DNA of 43,135 nt from Bacteroidales bacterium. GTDB taxonomy: Bacteria; Bacteroidota; Bacteroidia; Bacteroidales; Muribaculaceae. The stretch is from positions 1 to 43,135 of the forward strand of contig JAJPXC010000054.1 of assembly GCA_021205635.1 (NCBI GenBank), given 5' to 3'. Positions 33,115-40,854 of the stretch are shown here, one piece after another. Each line of letters starts with the position of its first letter. The first letter of the stretch is position 1. The notes under the pieces were generated by a model. It was not told the origin of the DNA, did not search any database, and saw nothing but the letters and a program-made list of their open reading frames with translations. The translations under genes were made by a program, and so were the position numbers.

Positions 33115-33301
33115 TTCAACTAATTCCTTAACCCTCGAGCTTGCTCGTTATCTGGTCAGTCGCCACCCCGCCTTTGGCTGGGGTGGGAAGTAGGCTCCCC
33201 ACTCCCTTGTCTCAGTGGATACCGGGCAAGCCCGCTTACCTCCAAGACGCCATAACTCGCTGGTACAAGACTGACCACACGGCGAAGCCGAAGTATAGGG
33301 G
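33115..33301. other. Hairpin-rich intergenic region, candidate oriT
   Basis: The 187 bases upstream of the relaxase gene have no gene but three inverted repeats: CCACCCC-GCC-TTT-GGC-T-GGGGTGG (33163-33186), CGGGC-AA-GCCCG (33223-33234) and CGGC-GAA-GCCG (33280-33290). MobV-type origins of transfer usually lie just upstream of the mob gene and contain hairpins next to the nick site. No T-run follows any of the hairpins, so simple termination is less likely. The nick site cannot be placed by eye. Confidence 0.5.
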
Positions 33302-34162
33302 TTAAATGATGGGAATAGGTTTAAGGGCCTCAGAATCGTCGCAGACGCTCGCCGAAGGCAACTTCAAGGCCAACTCCCTCGAAGCGGCTGAGAACAGCTC
33401 TACGGCCTTCTCACGCATATCCGAGAGCATCCCACGACCCATAACGTTAAGATGGTGGGATGAAGCCGCCAGGGCATTCTTCATCACGTCGGCGAACCAA
33501 TCGGGACTGCCACCGCAGATGCCGTAGTAGGTGTCGAGCATCGACTTCTCCACCTCGGGGGTGTAGGCTCTTACCAATAGTTCACGGAACAGGAATGCCG
33601 CGACTTGGCTCGTCATCTTCAATACCTCGATTCGTTGTTCCTGCGTGTAGAGGGCACTTCCGTCCTCGCCAATGTATGGCGTGTCAATGTCCGAACCGAA
33701 TGTAACGTTGTCAAAGTTCTCTATAAAATGTGGCCCGTAGTTGTCGCTGGCGATGTCCACAATCTGTTTCAATTCCGAGCTGTCGTCAAGCAGCCCTGCC
33801 GGGTGCGCTCCCTCGCCCCATTGGAAACGGAGCGAGACGAGATCGAATACCGAGCACTTGGTGTAGCTCGTCACCACGAGTTGGCCGAGATCGCACAGGC
33901 TCTTGATGAACGAGCGGACAGTCACGCGCGACCAGTGCCAGGTGTTGGCCAGCTCGGTGAGCGTCACCACAAACTCGCCGGGGACGAGGTTGAACTCCTG
34001 CCCGAACTGGACAGTGTGACCGGGCGAGCTTACGGCACGCATTATAAGGTCATGGAAAGCGTCCCATCGTGAGTGGGACTTCTGGGGGTTGGGTTGGAGG
34101 AAGTCGAGAAGCGGTCTCGTCATCTCCAGGTGTTTGATTTCTATTTGGGAATTCTTTGTCAT
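33302..34162 (-). CDS. Putative DNA-binding (winged-helix-like) element protein
   Basis: 286 residues from the ATG at 34162 (MTKNSQIEIKHLEM); an alternative start at 34123 exists. Residues about 55-105 (GEFVVTLTELANTWHWSRVT, VRSFIKSLCDLGQLVV) look like the helix-turn-helix plus wing used by plasmid replication and mobilization accessory proteins. The C-terminal half is helical with no motif. The 5' end overlaps the membrane-protein gene by 113 bases. Its place directly upstream of the candidate oriT and relaxase suggests a relaxosome or control role; this is inference. Confidence 0.6.
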   Translation of the reverse strand: MTKNSQIEIKHLEMTRPLLDFLQPNPQKSHSRWDAFHDLIMRAVSSPGHTVQFGQEFNLVPGEFVVTLTELANTWHWSRVTVRSFIKSLCDLGQLVVTSYTKCSVFDLVSLRFQWGEGAHPAGLLDDSSELKQIVDIASDNYGPHFIENFDNVTFGSDIDTPYIGEDGSALYTQEQRIEVLKMTSQVAAFLFRELLVRAYTPEVEKSMLDTYYGICGGSPDWFADVMKNALAASSHHLNVMGRGMLSDMREKAVELFSAASRELALKLPSASVCDDSEALKPIPII

Positions 34163-34712
34163 AAATTTCGATTGTTGTTTTGATTTTGGTTTGCGCGGCC
34201 ACCTCGCCGTGACCGCAAGTGGTTGCCGCCATACGCGTGTTGAACGCGGGCGACTGGGTGTTGTCAACAACCGGTTTCGGAGGATATACGTTGCCCCATG
34301 CGATCAGCACCGCTGTCATCGAAAGCAAGGGGAAAAGCGTCGGGAAGAATATCGTGGGGATAGCCACGAATGAGAACAGGAAAAGTTGTCTGCGTCGGCC
34401 CGCAAGCGAGGCCAGCCAATAGAGCATGTTCTCGAACGAACCTTGACGGCAGAACAGTACCGCGGGTATGCCGCATAGAATGATGCCCACGGCATACTCC
34501 GTTGACCGGCAAGCGAGGAACATTGGTGCGATCACCATCAGGAACGCAACGAATGTGAAAAGCCGCAGCCAGCCACGGTTCCAGGCCAGAAAAACAGCGA
34601 AGCCTTTGTCATTAACACTAAGCCAACGCTTAAACGCCATTCGCACCCAAAACGGCACGGCCACACCGAGCACCGGATACAGATATTGAGTGATAATCAA
34701 AGCCGTGTTCAT
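34050..34712 (-). CDS. Integral membrane protein
   Basis: 220 residues with about four to five hydrophobic segments: LYPVLGVAVPFWV, LFTFVAFLMVIAPMFLAC, AVGIILCGIPAVLFC, LFLFSFVAIPTIFFPTLFPL and MTAVLIAWG. The last 70 residues are polar, Pro/Thr-rich. The start overlaps the upstream gene by 4 bases (ATGA), and the end overlaps the winged-helix-like gene by 113 bases, which is long. No family recognised. The overlap could mean the true stop region has changed recently or that both frames are used. Confidence 0.55.
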   Translation of the reverse strand: MNTALIITQYLYPVLGVAVPFWVRMAFKRWLSVNDKGFAVFLAWNRGWLRLFTFVAFLMVIAPMFLACRSTEYAVGIILCGIPAVLFCRQGSFENMLYWLASLAGRRRQLFLFSFVAIPTIFFPTLFPLLSMTAVLIAWGNVYPPKPVVDNTQSPAFNTRMAATTCGHGEVAAQTKIKTTIEIYDKEFPNRNQTPGDDETASRLPPTQPPEVPLTMGRFP

Positions 34713-35074
34713 TGGTATCGGTCGAAATCAAAAAGTTTGAGACGGATAGTGCCGGAAGTGGCGATTCTGAAAATCTCCTCTATGTCGTCGAGGGTAAGTT
34801 TCGCCGACTCCACGCGTTGGCGGATTCTGTCGTTGGTGACATACTTCCGGACGGCCACGTCGAGATCGTACAGGCTTACGGATATTACGCGACCCTTCTT
34901 GAAGGACTTGCGACGATACCTCACCTGGAACTTCAATACCGGGACGGAAAACGGCACAAGCTCGTCGCCGATAACCTTTTTCCAAATGTCAGTGTAAATG
35001 CCCGGCAGCAATTCAAGCCATAGGCAGTTGCGTTCGATGATCGCTCGGAATTGTGTCAATAACTGGTCAGTCAT
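34709..35074 (-). CDS. Small hypothetical element protein
   Basis: 121 residues, basic, with no recognised domain. Central segment VRYRRKSFKKGRVISVSLYD is strongly positive and followed by VTNDRIRQRVESAKLTLDDI. It begins 12 bases after the upstream gene and overlaps the membrane-protein start by 4 bases, so it belongs to the minus-strand operon leading to the relaxase. It may bind nucleic acid, given its charge, but nothing else supports this. Confidence 0.55.
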   Translation of the reverse strand: MTDQLLTQFRAIIERNCLWLELLPGIYTDIWKKVIGDELVPFSVPVLKFQVRYRRKSFKKGRVISVSLYDLDVAVRKYVTNDRIRQRVESAKLTLDDIEEIFRIATSGTIRLKLFDFDRYQ

Positions 35075-35086
35075 GGCAATCGTTTA

Positions 35087-35533
35087 TCAAATGAAATCTA
35101 TGCTTAAGTCCTTTTTGGTGGTTGCGGTCAGCTCTCCGCCAAGCGATGCGGTCAGTTCAAGCTCATGGAGCAAGTCAACGCGCATTACCTCCCGAGAGTC
35201 GTAAATAGTGACAGCGGCCCTGTCAACCAAGCCTCGCTCGTTGGTCAAGAACGCCAACTTGAATTTTATTGGATCCTTGGGATTGGAGTAATAGCACGAG
35301 CGCTGACCTGCGTCGACAGCTTGGGTCGGTCGCCAATGATAGAGTCGGGTCACGGCTCCTGTTTCACTCAGGAGCGTGTGGATTTCCTCCATAGTCCTTG
35401 GGCGGCCTATGAGATAAAACGAAACCAGATAAGATGGCAGCTGGGTTTCGCTTTCACGCAGCTCGGGGTCGAACAGGTCCCCGAACAGTTTCTTTGCAAG
35501 ACATTCAAAATGGTCGATTGCGAAAAAGAACAT
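35087..35533 (-). CDS. Small hypothetical element protein
   Basis: 148 residues, first gene of the minus-strand operon (35533 to 33302). No signal peptide or known domain. It has a Glu-rich centre and ends with ELELTASLGGELTATTKKD. The start is the ATG preceded, 76 bases upstream, by a TATCTTTG promoter element. It faces the recombinase-like gene divergently across a 275-base gap that also contains a tandem repeat. Confidence 0.55.
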   Translation of the reverse strand: MFFFAIDHFECLAKKLFGDLFDPELRESETQLPSYLVSFYLIGRPRTMEEIHTLLSETGAVTRLYHWRPTQAVDAGQRSCYYSNPKDPIKFKLAFLTNERGLVDRAAVTIYDSREVMRVDLLHELELTASLGGELTATTKKDLSIDFI

Positions 35534-35609
35534 TGGTTGTCGGTTTGTGATGATTGGTATTTATTTCAGGTCTGAGTGCATATTGAAAGTCAAGTATGCT
35601 TTCCACTCA

Positions 35610-35617
35610 CAAAGATA
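35610..35617 (-). promoter_or_regulatory. -7 element TATCTTTG for the minus-strand operon
   Basis: Reading leftward, TATCTTTG matches TAnnTTTG and lies 76 bases upstream of the start at 35533. The upstream -33 region is AT-rich without a clear TTTG at the right distance. Confidence 0.5.
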
Positions 35618-35660
35618 ATTTCAAAAAATGGGAAATTTTATGTGGTGAAAAACATGGATA

Positions 35661-35681
35661 CCGATTGACTGCCGATTGACT
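35661..35681. repeat. Tandem CCGATTGACT repeat in a divergent promoter region
   Basis: CCGATTGACT occurs at 35661-35670 and 35672-35681, an 11-base period, about one helical turn. It lies between the two divergent promoters of the small minus-strand genes and the recombinase-like gene, a typical position for an operator. A third, partial match is not seen. Confidence 0.6.
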
Positions 35682-35750
35682 TTCCATTGTGATTTTTTAA
35701 CTTACATAGGTATGAAATACAACGAAAAACATACTTTTATCGTTAATGTA

Positions 35751-35781
35751 TTTGGAGTTGGCAAATTAATCCTTAACTTTG
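35751..35781 (+). promoter_or_regulatory. Bacteroidales promoter of the recombinase-like gene
   Basis: TTTG at 35751-35754, 19 bases, TAACTTTG at 35774-35781, a perfect consensus match. Transcription would begin about 35787-35789, close to the ATG at 35809. Confidence 0.8.
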
Positions 35782-35808
35782 TCCAAGCATAACCCTAACG
35801 CTATTGAT

Positions 35809-36432
35809 ATGGCCAAGATCGGATATATAATGGTTCATGACCAGAACTCGACACTGGAGTCAGATCGCCAGTGGATGACCCAGTATGGGTGTGATCCTAT
35901 TATTGAGGAACACCAAAATCCCACGAATTTACGTCCACGCTGGCGTGAGTTGCTGAAAAAGTTCGATAAAGGTGACGAGTTGGTCATTCCCAAACTCTCA
36001 ACAGTTGTATCTACCTCGTCCGATTTGGCGTATTTCCTCGATCATTGCAGGGTGGAGCGTGTCCGGATAATAGCTTTCCGCGACAAGATTGATTCCAATG
36101 ACGAATTGTTCCCCTCGATGGGCACAAAGGCGTTGTTCGACATCATCGCAGGCATACCCGACGAGATTGCGGCCATAAGGAACAACGAGAAGCACACGGC
36201 CACGTTGCGCAGGATCCGCAAGTACAAGCCGGGCACGATAGTGGACAAGCGCAAACGCGACAAAACCATAGTCAACCTTTACTTGGCGGGAACACCAGTC
36301 GATGAGATCTGGAAAGCCAGCGGCTTCCGAAGCCGCAGCTCAGTGTTCCGCGTGTTGCGCTCCAACAACATCCAATTCAATCGCGGCCACTCTCCTGAGC
36401 AACTTGCCGAGAAACAATCCAAATCCGAATAA
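35809..36432 (+). CDS. Serine-recombinase-like protein lacking catalytic residues
   Basis: 207 residues from the ATG at 35809 (MAKIGYIMV). It follows the resolvase/invertase fold: GYIMV for 'GYIRVS', LRPRWRELLKKFDKGDELVI for 'RPELQRLLDYLREGDTLVV', and a C-terminal helix-turn-helix (TPVDEIWKASGFRSRSSVFR). The key residues are gone: the Arg and Ser of 'RVST' are Met and His, and 'KLDRLGRS' is KLSTVVST, losing both active-site Arg. It should not cut DNA but may bind it, and could act as a regulator. It has its own strong promoter next to a tandem repeat. Confidence 0.75.
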   Translation: MAKIGYIMVHDQNSTLESDRQWMTQYGCDPIIEEHQNPTNLRPRWRELLKKFDKGDELVIPKLSTVVSTSSDLAYFLDHCRVERVRIIAFRDKIDSNDELFPSMGTKALFDIIAGIPDEIAAIRNNEKHTATLRRIRKYKPGTIVDKRKRDKTIVNLYLAGTPVDEIWKASGFRSRSSVFRVLRSNNIQFNRGHSPEQLAEKQSKSE

Positions 36433-36435
36433 CCT

Positions 36436-36840
36436 ATGCCCAGGATTGACAAGAAAGCGTACAAGGCTGCAAACGAGAAATTCTTGGCGGACATGGCCAA
36501 TGACCCCGAGGTGAAATCACTTCCCGGAGGCATTCTCTACCGTGCCGTTGAGAAGGGTGACGGCAAAAGCCCTTCGATGATGGACGTGGTGAGCGTCTAC
36601 TACAAAGGCTCACTCATCGACGGAAAGGTGTTCGACGACAACACCTCACAAGGCTTCCCCGACACATTTCGTCTGCGTGAATTGATCCAAGGCTGGCAGA
36701 CGGCGTTGACGCGGATGCGTGAGGGTGACCGCTGGATTCTCTACATCCCCGCCGCCCAAGGCTACGGCTCCAGAGGTGATAGCAATATCCCCGCCAACTC
36801 CACTCTCATCTTTGACATCAAGCTCGTAAAAGTAAACTGA
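36436..36840 (+). CDS. FKBP-type peptidyl-prolyl isomerase
   Basis: 134 residues, starting 3 bases after the recombinase-like stop. FKBP motifs are clear: VVSVYYKGSLIDGKVFDDNT, RLRELIQGWQTALTRMREGD, WILYIPAAQGYGSRGDSNIP and STLIFDIKLVKV. No signal peptide, so it is cytoplasmic, whereas many Bacteroidales FKBPs are exported. It speeds proline isomerization during folding. It begins a compact operon of enzymes running to 40812. Confidence 0.93.
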   Translation: MPRIDKKAYKAANEKFLADMANDPEVKSLPGGILYRAVEKGDGKSPSMMDVVSVYYKGSLIDGKVFDDNTSQGFPDTFRLRELIQGWQTALTRMREGDRWILYIPAAQGYGSRGDSNIPANSTLIFDIKLVKVN

Positions 36841-36853
36841 AACTTCTACCATA

Positions 36854-37945
36854 GTGAAAAAGCTGATTTGGATAACTTTAGCATTTTTGACCATTTTGGT
36901 CATCAAGGGACAAGACACGAAGGTGTATATGGCTCTCGATGGTTGCATGCCGTGGTTTCCGGGAGGAGAAGCCAAATTATATCAAATTCTGATAGATTCT
37001 ATGCGCTATCCAGCGGAAGCCGCTAAAATGGAATTAGATGGACGTGCGGTTGTAACTTTCCAAGTACTTTTCAATGGAGAAATCGGTCAAGCGAGGATTG
37101 TGGAAAGCACAGACACCTTATTTTCCATTGAGGCTTTACGAGTGGTAAAAACACTCCCAAAATTCAATCCCTATCAATACACAGATACAATTTGGTTTAC
37201 TCTTCCAATCAACTTTAAATTCCCCCATAAACCGCCGTTGGATTCAGCGGTGGTATTGAGCCATGGTGGGGTTGTCAAGGGTAGTGTCAACCGGGAGGAA
37301 GTGGCCATGGTGTTTACAGCTGATTCGATGTTTGAGGGAGTTGACCCTATTCTGCTCGCTCTTGAGCGGGCTGGTGTAAAGGGCGCATTCTTTTTCACGC
37401 AATACATGTTGAACAACCATCCCGACGTGGTATGGAAAATCAAGAACCGAGGCCATTATGTGAGTCATCATGGATACAATCATAAGCTTTATTGCGACTG
37501 GGAGAACCGCGATTCCACGTTGATTAGCCGAGACGAGTTTATGGCAGAGATGGACAGCGCGTATCGCTCTTTGGGCAGATATGATATTTCCCGCATTGGC
37601 GCTTCCGTGTTCATCCCGCCATTTGAGTGGTACAACGACTCCATCTGTGCATGGGCAAGCGAGCAAGGGTTGCAAGTGGTGAGTTACACGTATGGTTTCC
37701 CCACAAGCGAGGATTATACAGTGCCGTCGATGGGTGAAGCTTATGTTTCAACTGATGAAATATTCAAGCGTTTGCGTGGCATGCCTGTGGAAAACGGCAC
37801 AATCTTTTTGATACATATGGGAGTAAAGCCAGAGCGGCCAGAGCCTTTGTATGATCACGTGTACTCAATCATCGATTGGATTGACCAATTGGGATACAAG
37901 GTCGTACCATTGATGGAATTAATATCTCCAAAGGAGGAGCAGTAA
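36854..37945 (+). CDS. TonB-C / NodB-like polysaccharide deacetylase fusion
   Basis: 363 residues from a GTG 13 bases after the FKBP stop. Signal peptide MKKLIWITLAFLTILVIKG. Residues about 30-115 form a TonB C-terminal domain (GGEAKLYQILIDSMRYPAEA, AVVTFQVLFNGEIGQARIV, LPKFNPYQ). Residues about 150-360 form a NodB-type deacetylase barrel (AMVFTADSMFEG, GVKGAFFFTQYMLNN, YVSHHGYNHKLY, GTIFLIHMG). The His-x3-His metal motif is present; the 'DD' of TFDDGP is only partly kept (FTAD), so activity is uncertain. The pairing would place the deacetylase near the cell envelope. The stop overlaps the next start (TAATG). Confidence 0.75.
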   Translation: MKKLIWITLAFLTILVIKGQDTKVYMALDGCMPWFPGGEAKLYQILIDSMRYPAEAAKMELDGRAVVTFQVLFNGEIGQARIVESTDTLFSIEALRVVKTLPKFNPYQYTDTIWFTLPINFKFPHKPPLDSAVVLSHGGVVKGSVNREEVAMVFTADSMFEGVDPILLALERAGVKGAFFFTQYMLNNHPDVVWKIKNRGHYVSHHGYNHKLYCDWENRDSTLISRDEFMAEMDSAYRSLGRYDISRIGASVFIPPFEWYNDSICAWASEQGLQVVSYTYGFPTSEDYTVPSMGEAYVSTDEIFKRLRGMPVENGTIFLIHMGVKPERPEPLYDHVYSIIDWIDQLGYKVVPLMELISPKEEQ

Positions 37946-38727
37946 TGATTACGATATATAAATTACAAGAAATCGTAAGCGGGGCTTCGGCCTTGATGAA
38001 CGTGGCCTTTGACGTGAAAAGCAAGGGCGGATATGAGAACATTGTGACATCGGCGGATGTCAACGTGCAGAATTTTCTGCGCCAACGTCTCTCGGAGGAG
38101 TTGCCCGGCTCGGGATTCCTTTGCGAGGAGGAGGATCGCCATGACCTCAATCACGAGTATGTGTGGATAATCGACCCGATTGACGGGACGGCGAACTTCG
38201 CCCGTGGCATCGACCAGTGCGCCATCTGCGTGGGATTAAAAGACAGGGCCGGGATGTTGATGTCGGGAGTTTACCTGCCCCGCACCGATGAGATGTTCAC
38301 AGCCGAGCGTGGCAAAGGCGCGTATCGAAACGGAGAGCCTATCCACGTGTCAGGGCGACCCTTCGCCAACGGCATCCTGTGCACAGCGTTGCCGGTGTAT
38401 CACAAAGAACACGCCCCGGAATGTGCCGCTGCCATCCTTGACGTGTTCAACCAATGTAACGATCTACGCCGTTTCGGAGCTGCCGCTCCCGAACTGTGTT
38501 ATCTCGCTATGGGTCGGGTTGACCTCTACTTCGAATATCTTCTAAGTCCCTGGGACTTCGCCGCCGCATCTTTAATCTTGCAGGAGGCTGGAGGAATAAT
38601 TACCACCCTTAAAGGCCAACCAACCGATCCATTGTCGCCGTCCGGCATCCTTGCTGCCAACACCCGGAAGAACCTCCAACGGCTACTGACCATCATCCAT
38701 AAACATCTCCCAGCGTACAATGATTGA
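37945..38727 (+). CDS. Inositol-monophosphatase-family phosphatase
   Basis: 260 residues. The family signatures are intact: CEEED (metal ligand Glu), WIIDPIDGTANFARG (metal and substrate loop) and LLSPWDFAAASLILQEAGG. It is a Mg-dependent phosphomonoesterase; related enzymes act on inositol phosphates, 3'-phosphoadenosine-5'-phosphate (CysQ type) or NADP. The substrate cannot be chosen here, though the neighbouring Nudix enzyme points towards nucleotide metabolism. Its end overlaps the next gene by 8 bases. Confidence 0.92.
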   Translation: MITIYKLQEIVSGASALMNVAFDVKSKGGYENIVTSADVNVQNFLRQRLSEELPGSGFLCEEEDRHDLNHEYVWIIDPIDGTANFARGIDQCAICVGLKDRAGMLMSGVYLPRTDEMFTAERGKGAYRNGEPIHVSGRPFANGILCTALPVYHKEHAPECAAAILDVFNQCNDLRRFGAAAPELCYLAMGRVDLYFEYLLSPWDFAAASLILQEAGGIITTLKGQPTDPLSPSGILAANTRKNLQRLLTIIHKHLPAYND

Positions 38728-39172
38728 GTGGGATTACAAGACATACGATGAGTTGACCAAGGAAGAGCTTTACGCCATTCTGAGGCTCAGGGCCGAGATT
38801 TTTATCGTGGAACAAAACTGCGTGTACCTCGATCTTGACGGCAACGACCGCAATTGTTGGCACCTGATGGGGCGTGATGGCAGTCGATTGGTTGCCTATA
38901 TGCGCATCGTGCCATTGGGCGTTGAAAGCGACACGGAGGGCAGCATTGGGCGCATAGTCGTTGCTAAAGATAAGCGCGGAACGGGCTTGGGTCACGAGCT
39001 TGTTGACCGTGGTATCGAGCTCTATAACCGGTTGGTCGGTGCGGAGCATCCCATTTTCATCCATGCCCAGTCCCAGCTCGAGAAATTCTACAACCGCCAC
39101 GGCTTTGTCGCCGTCAGTGACCCCTATATGTTCGAGGGCTTGCCCCATACAAACATGATTAAGAAAGGATAG
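38720..39172 (+). CDS. ElaA-like GNAT acetyltransferase
   Basis: 150 residues, overlapping the phosphatase gene by 8 bases. The N-terminus (LYAILRLRAEIFIVEQNCVY, DLDGNDRNCWHLMG) is characteristic of the ElaA branch of GNAT proteins. The acetyl-CoA loop is GRIVVAKDKRGTGLGHELVD, followed by IFIHAQSQLEKFYNRHGFVA. It transfers acetyl groups to an unknown amine. Three bases separate it from the next gene. Confidence 0.9.
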   Translation: MIEWDYKTYDELTKEELYAILRLRAEIFIVEQNCVYLDLDGNDRNCWHLMGRDGSRLVAYMRIVPLGVESDTEGSIGRIVVAKDKRGTGLGHELVDRGIELYNRLVGAEHPIFIHAQSQLEKFYNRHGFVAVSDPYMFEGLPHTNMIKKG

Positions 39173-39175
39173 AGT

Positions 39176-39763
39176 ATGAAAATCCTTTTCCTGCACGGTT
39201 TCACGTCAAGTGGTCAATGCGAGATAGCCCAAACTTTGCGTGAGGAATTGGAGGGCGTTGCGGAAGTCATCGCTCCCGACCTGCCGTTATATCCCGAGAA
39301 AGCTATCGGCCTTGTAGGGGAGATCTGCCAGAAACAACAACCGCAAATCATTGTCGGCTCCAGTTGTGGTGCGTTTTATGCCCAAATGTTCGCAAGCCCG
39401 ATCCGAAAGGTCATTCTTGTTAATCCCTTCTTCCGCATGTCGGAGTTCTTGGAACCACGCATCGGCAAGCACCAATACAAGTCCCCACGCTCAGACGGCC
39501 AACAGGAATTTGAGGTTACATCCGACCTTATAATCCACTTCAAGACAATGAAAGAACGGCAATTCGATCGTTACGACAGTGCCAACAAGCCTTATGTCTA
39601 TGGTCTGTTTGGCAAGAATGACACCTTGGCGCATTTCCGTCCCATATACGAAAAGTATTACTCTAACGCCAAAGAATTTGACGGAGGCCACACGATGACT
39701 GCCGACAACGTGCGACACACCCTTGTGCCATTAATCAAAGAAATTCTACACCTGCAATTATGA
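39176..39763 (+). CDS. YqiA-like alpha/beta-hydrolase
   Basis: 195 residues. Starts with MKILFLHGFTSSGQ, typical of the UPF0227/YqiA esterases. Nucleophile elbow IIVGSSCGAFYAQMFA (Ser in GSSCG), acid in LFGKNDTLAHF, and base His in FDGGHTMTADN make a complete catalytic triad. It hydrolyses an unknown ester. The stop overlaps the Nudix start by 4 bases, implying translational coupling. Confidence 0.88.
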   Translation: MKILFLHGFTSSGQCEIAQTLREELEGVAEVIAPDLPLYPEKAIGLVGEICQKQQPQIIVGSSCGAFYAQMFASPIRKVILVNPFFRMSEFLEPRIGKHQYKSPRSDGQQEFEVTSDLIIHFKTMKERQFDRYDSANKPYVYGLFGKNDTLAHFRPIYEKYYSNAKEFDGGHTMTADNVRHTLVPLIKEILHLQL

Positions 39764-40308
39764 AGAATGACAAAAAGTGGAAGATACTTTCCTCGGAATA
39801 TCTTGTAAAGCGTCCGTGGCTTACCGCACGTCGCGACAAAGTGGAGTTGCCCGACGGACGTGTCAATGAAGAGTTCTATGTGCTGGAATATCCGGCGTGG
39901 ATCAACGTCATTGCAATCACCGAAGATGGCAAGATAGTGATGGAGCGACAATACCGGCACGCCCTTGGAGTGACTTGCTATGAGATTCCCGCGGGTGTGG
40001 TTGAAAAAGGTGAAGATCCAATCGACGCCGCCAAGCGGGAATTGGAGGAGGAAACAGGGTATGTCGGTGGTGAATGGTCGGAGCTGATGGTACTCTCCGC
40101 CAATCCGGGATTGCTAAACAATCTCACATATTGTTACCTCGCCCGAGGGGTCAAGCCCGAAGGGAAACGCCATCTCGATGCCACTGAGGATTTGGATGTG
40201 GTGCTGATGAATCGTGACAAGTTGGTGGAACTGCTCCAAAGCGACCAACTCCGCCAAGCCCTGATGATAGCGCCGCTATACAAAGCGTTGTATAACAATC
40301 TCCTATGA
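39760..40308 (+). CDS. Nudix hydrolase, ADP-ribose pyrophosphatase type
   Basis: 182 residues. The Nudix box is complete at 84-103: GEDPIDAAKRELEEETGYVG (Gx5Ex7REUxEExGU). The upstream PAWINVIAITEDGKIVMERQ and YEIPAGVVEKG segments match the NudF-type ADP-ribose pyrophosphatases, which split ADP-ribose to AMP and ribose-5-phosphate. The overlap with the esterase gene couples their expression. Together with the macro-domain protein and the ARH-like pseudoenzyme, it gives the window an ADP-ribose theme. Confidence 0.9.
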   Translation: MKNDKKWKILSSEYLVKRPWLTARRDKVELPDGRVNEEFYVLEYPAWINVIAITEDGKIVMERQYRHALGVTCYEIPAGVVEKGEDPIDAAKRELEEETGYVGGEWSELMVLSANPGLLNNLTYCYLARGVKPEGKRHLDATEDLDVVLMNRDKLVELLQSDQLRQALMIAPLYKALYNNLL

Positions 40309-40335
40309 GATTGGTCGGTAAATAGTTAACTCTGA

Positions 40336-40812
40336 ATGTTACCGTTAGGCGATCATATTACCTGGATTTCAAAAGGCCATCTGCAAGATGTGGAGCCGTT
40401 GGTCAAGGTGTGGGAGGCTTCTGTCCGAGCGACCCACACGTTCTTGGTAGAGGAGGACATCGAGTTTTACAAGGGGATTGTCCGCAAGTCGTTGAAAGAA
40501 GTGTCACTTCTGATCAGCAAGAACAAACACGGAGTTATAAAGGGTTTTATGGGCATCTCGCCCGGTGAGATCGAGATGCTGTTCGTGCATCCCGATTGGT
40601 TTAGAAAAGGTGTCGGGCGCGGATTGGTGCTCCAAGCCATAGAACTGCACTGCCGCAAGGTTGACGTTAACGAGCAAAACCTCGCGGCCCGCGCTTTCTA
40701 TAGCGCAATGTGCTTTGAACAGGTCGGCCGCAGCGAGATTGACGGCTATGGCAAGCCTTATCCCCTCCTGCACTTGGCAAAGCCCGATAAAACAGGAACA
40801 TCGTCCCGTTAA
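40336..40812 (+). CDS. GNAT-family acetyltransferase
   Basis: 158 residues, 27 bases after the Nudix gene. It shows a normal GNAT layout: VKVWEASVRATHTFL near the N-terminus, MLFVHPDWFRKGVGRGLVLQ for acetyl-CoA binding, then VNEQNLAARAFYSAMCFEQV. This resembles YjaB/PhnO-like small-molecule acetyltransferases. Substrate unknown. It is the last gene of the operon and is convergent with the small minus-strand gene ending at 40855. Confidence 0.9.
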   Translation: MLPLGDHITWISKGHLQDVEPLVKVWEASVRATHTFLVEEDIEFYKGIVRKSLKEVSLLISKNKHGVIKGFMGISPGEIEMLFVHPDWFRKGVGRGLVLQAIELHCRKVDVNEQNLAARAFYSAMCFEQVGRSEIDGYGKPYPLLHLAKPDKTGTSSR

Positions 40813-40814
40813 GG

Positions 40815-40846
40815 CGAGGCGCAAGCGGTGGATATCCTGCGCCTCG
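40815..40846. terminator. Hairpin between convergent genes
   Basis: CGAGGCGCA (40815-40823) and TGCGCCTCG (40838-40846) are perfect 9-base arms around a 14-base loop, just after the acetyltransferase stop and before the stop of the minus-strand gene at 40855. There is no T-run, so it may be a bidirectional pause or terminator structure rather than a classical terminator. Confidence 0.55.
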
Positions 40847-40854
40847 GATGGAGA

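Noticed and set aside
33115..33301. Remnant of an OmpA-like C-terminus before the relaxase gene
   Set aside because: A short leftward frame reads AKGGVATDQITSKLEG, slightly like the OmpA-family end, but it covers only about 27 codons and similarity may be chance.
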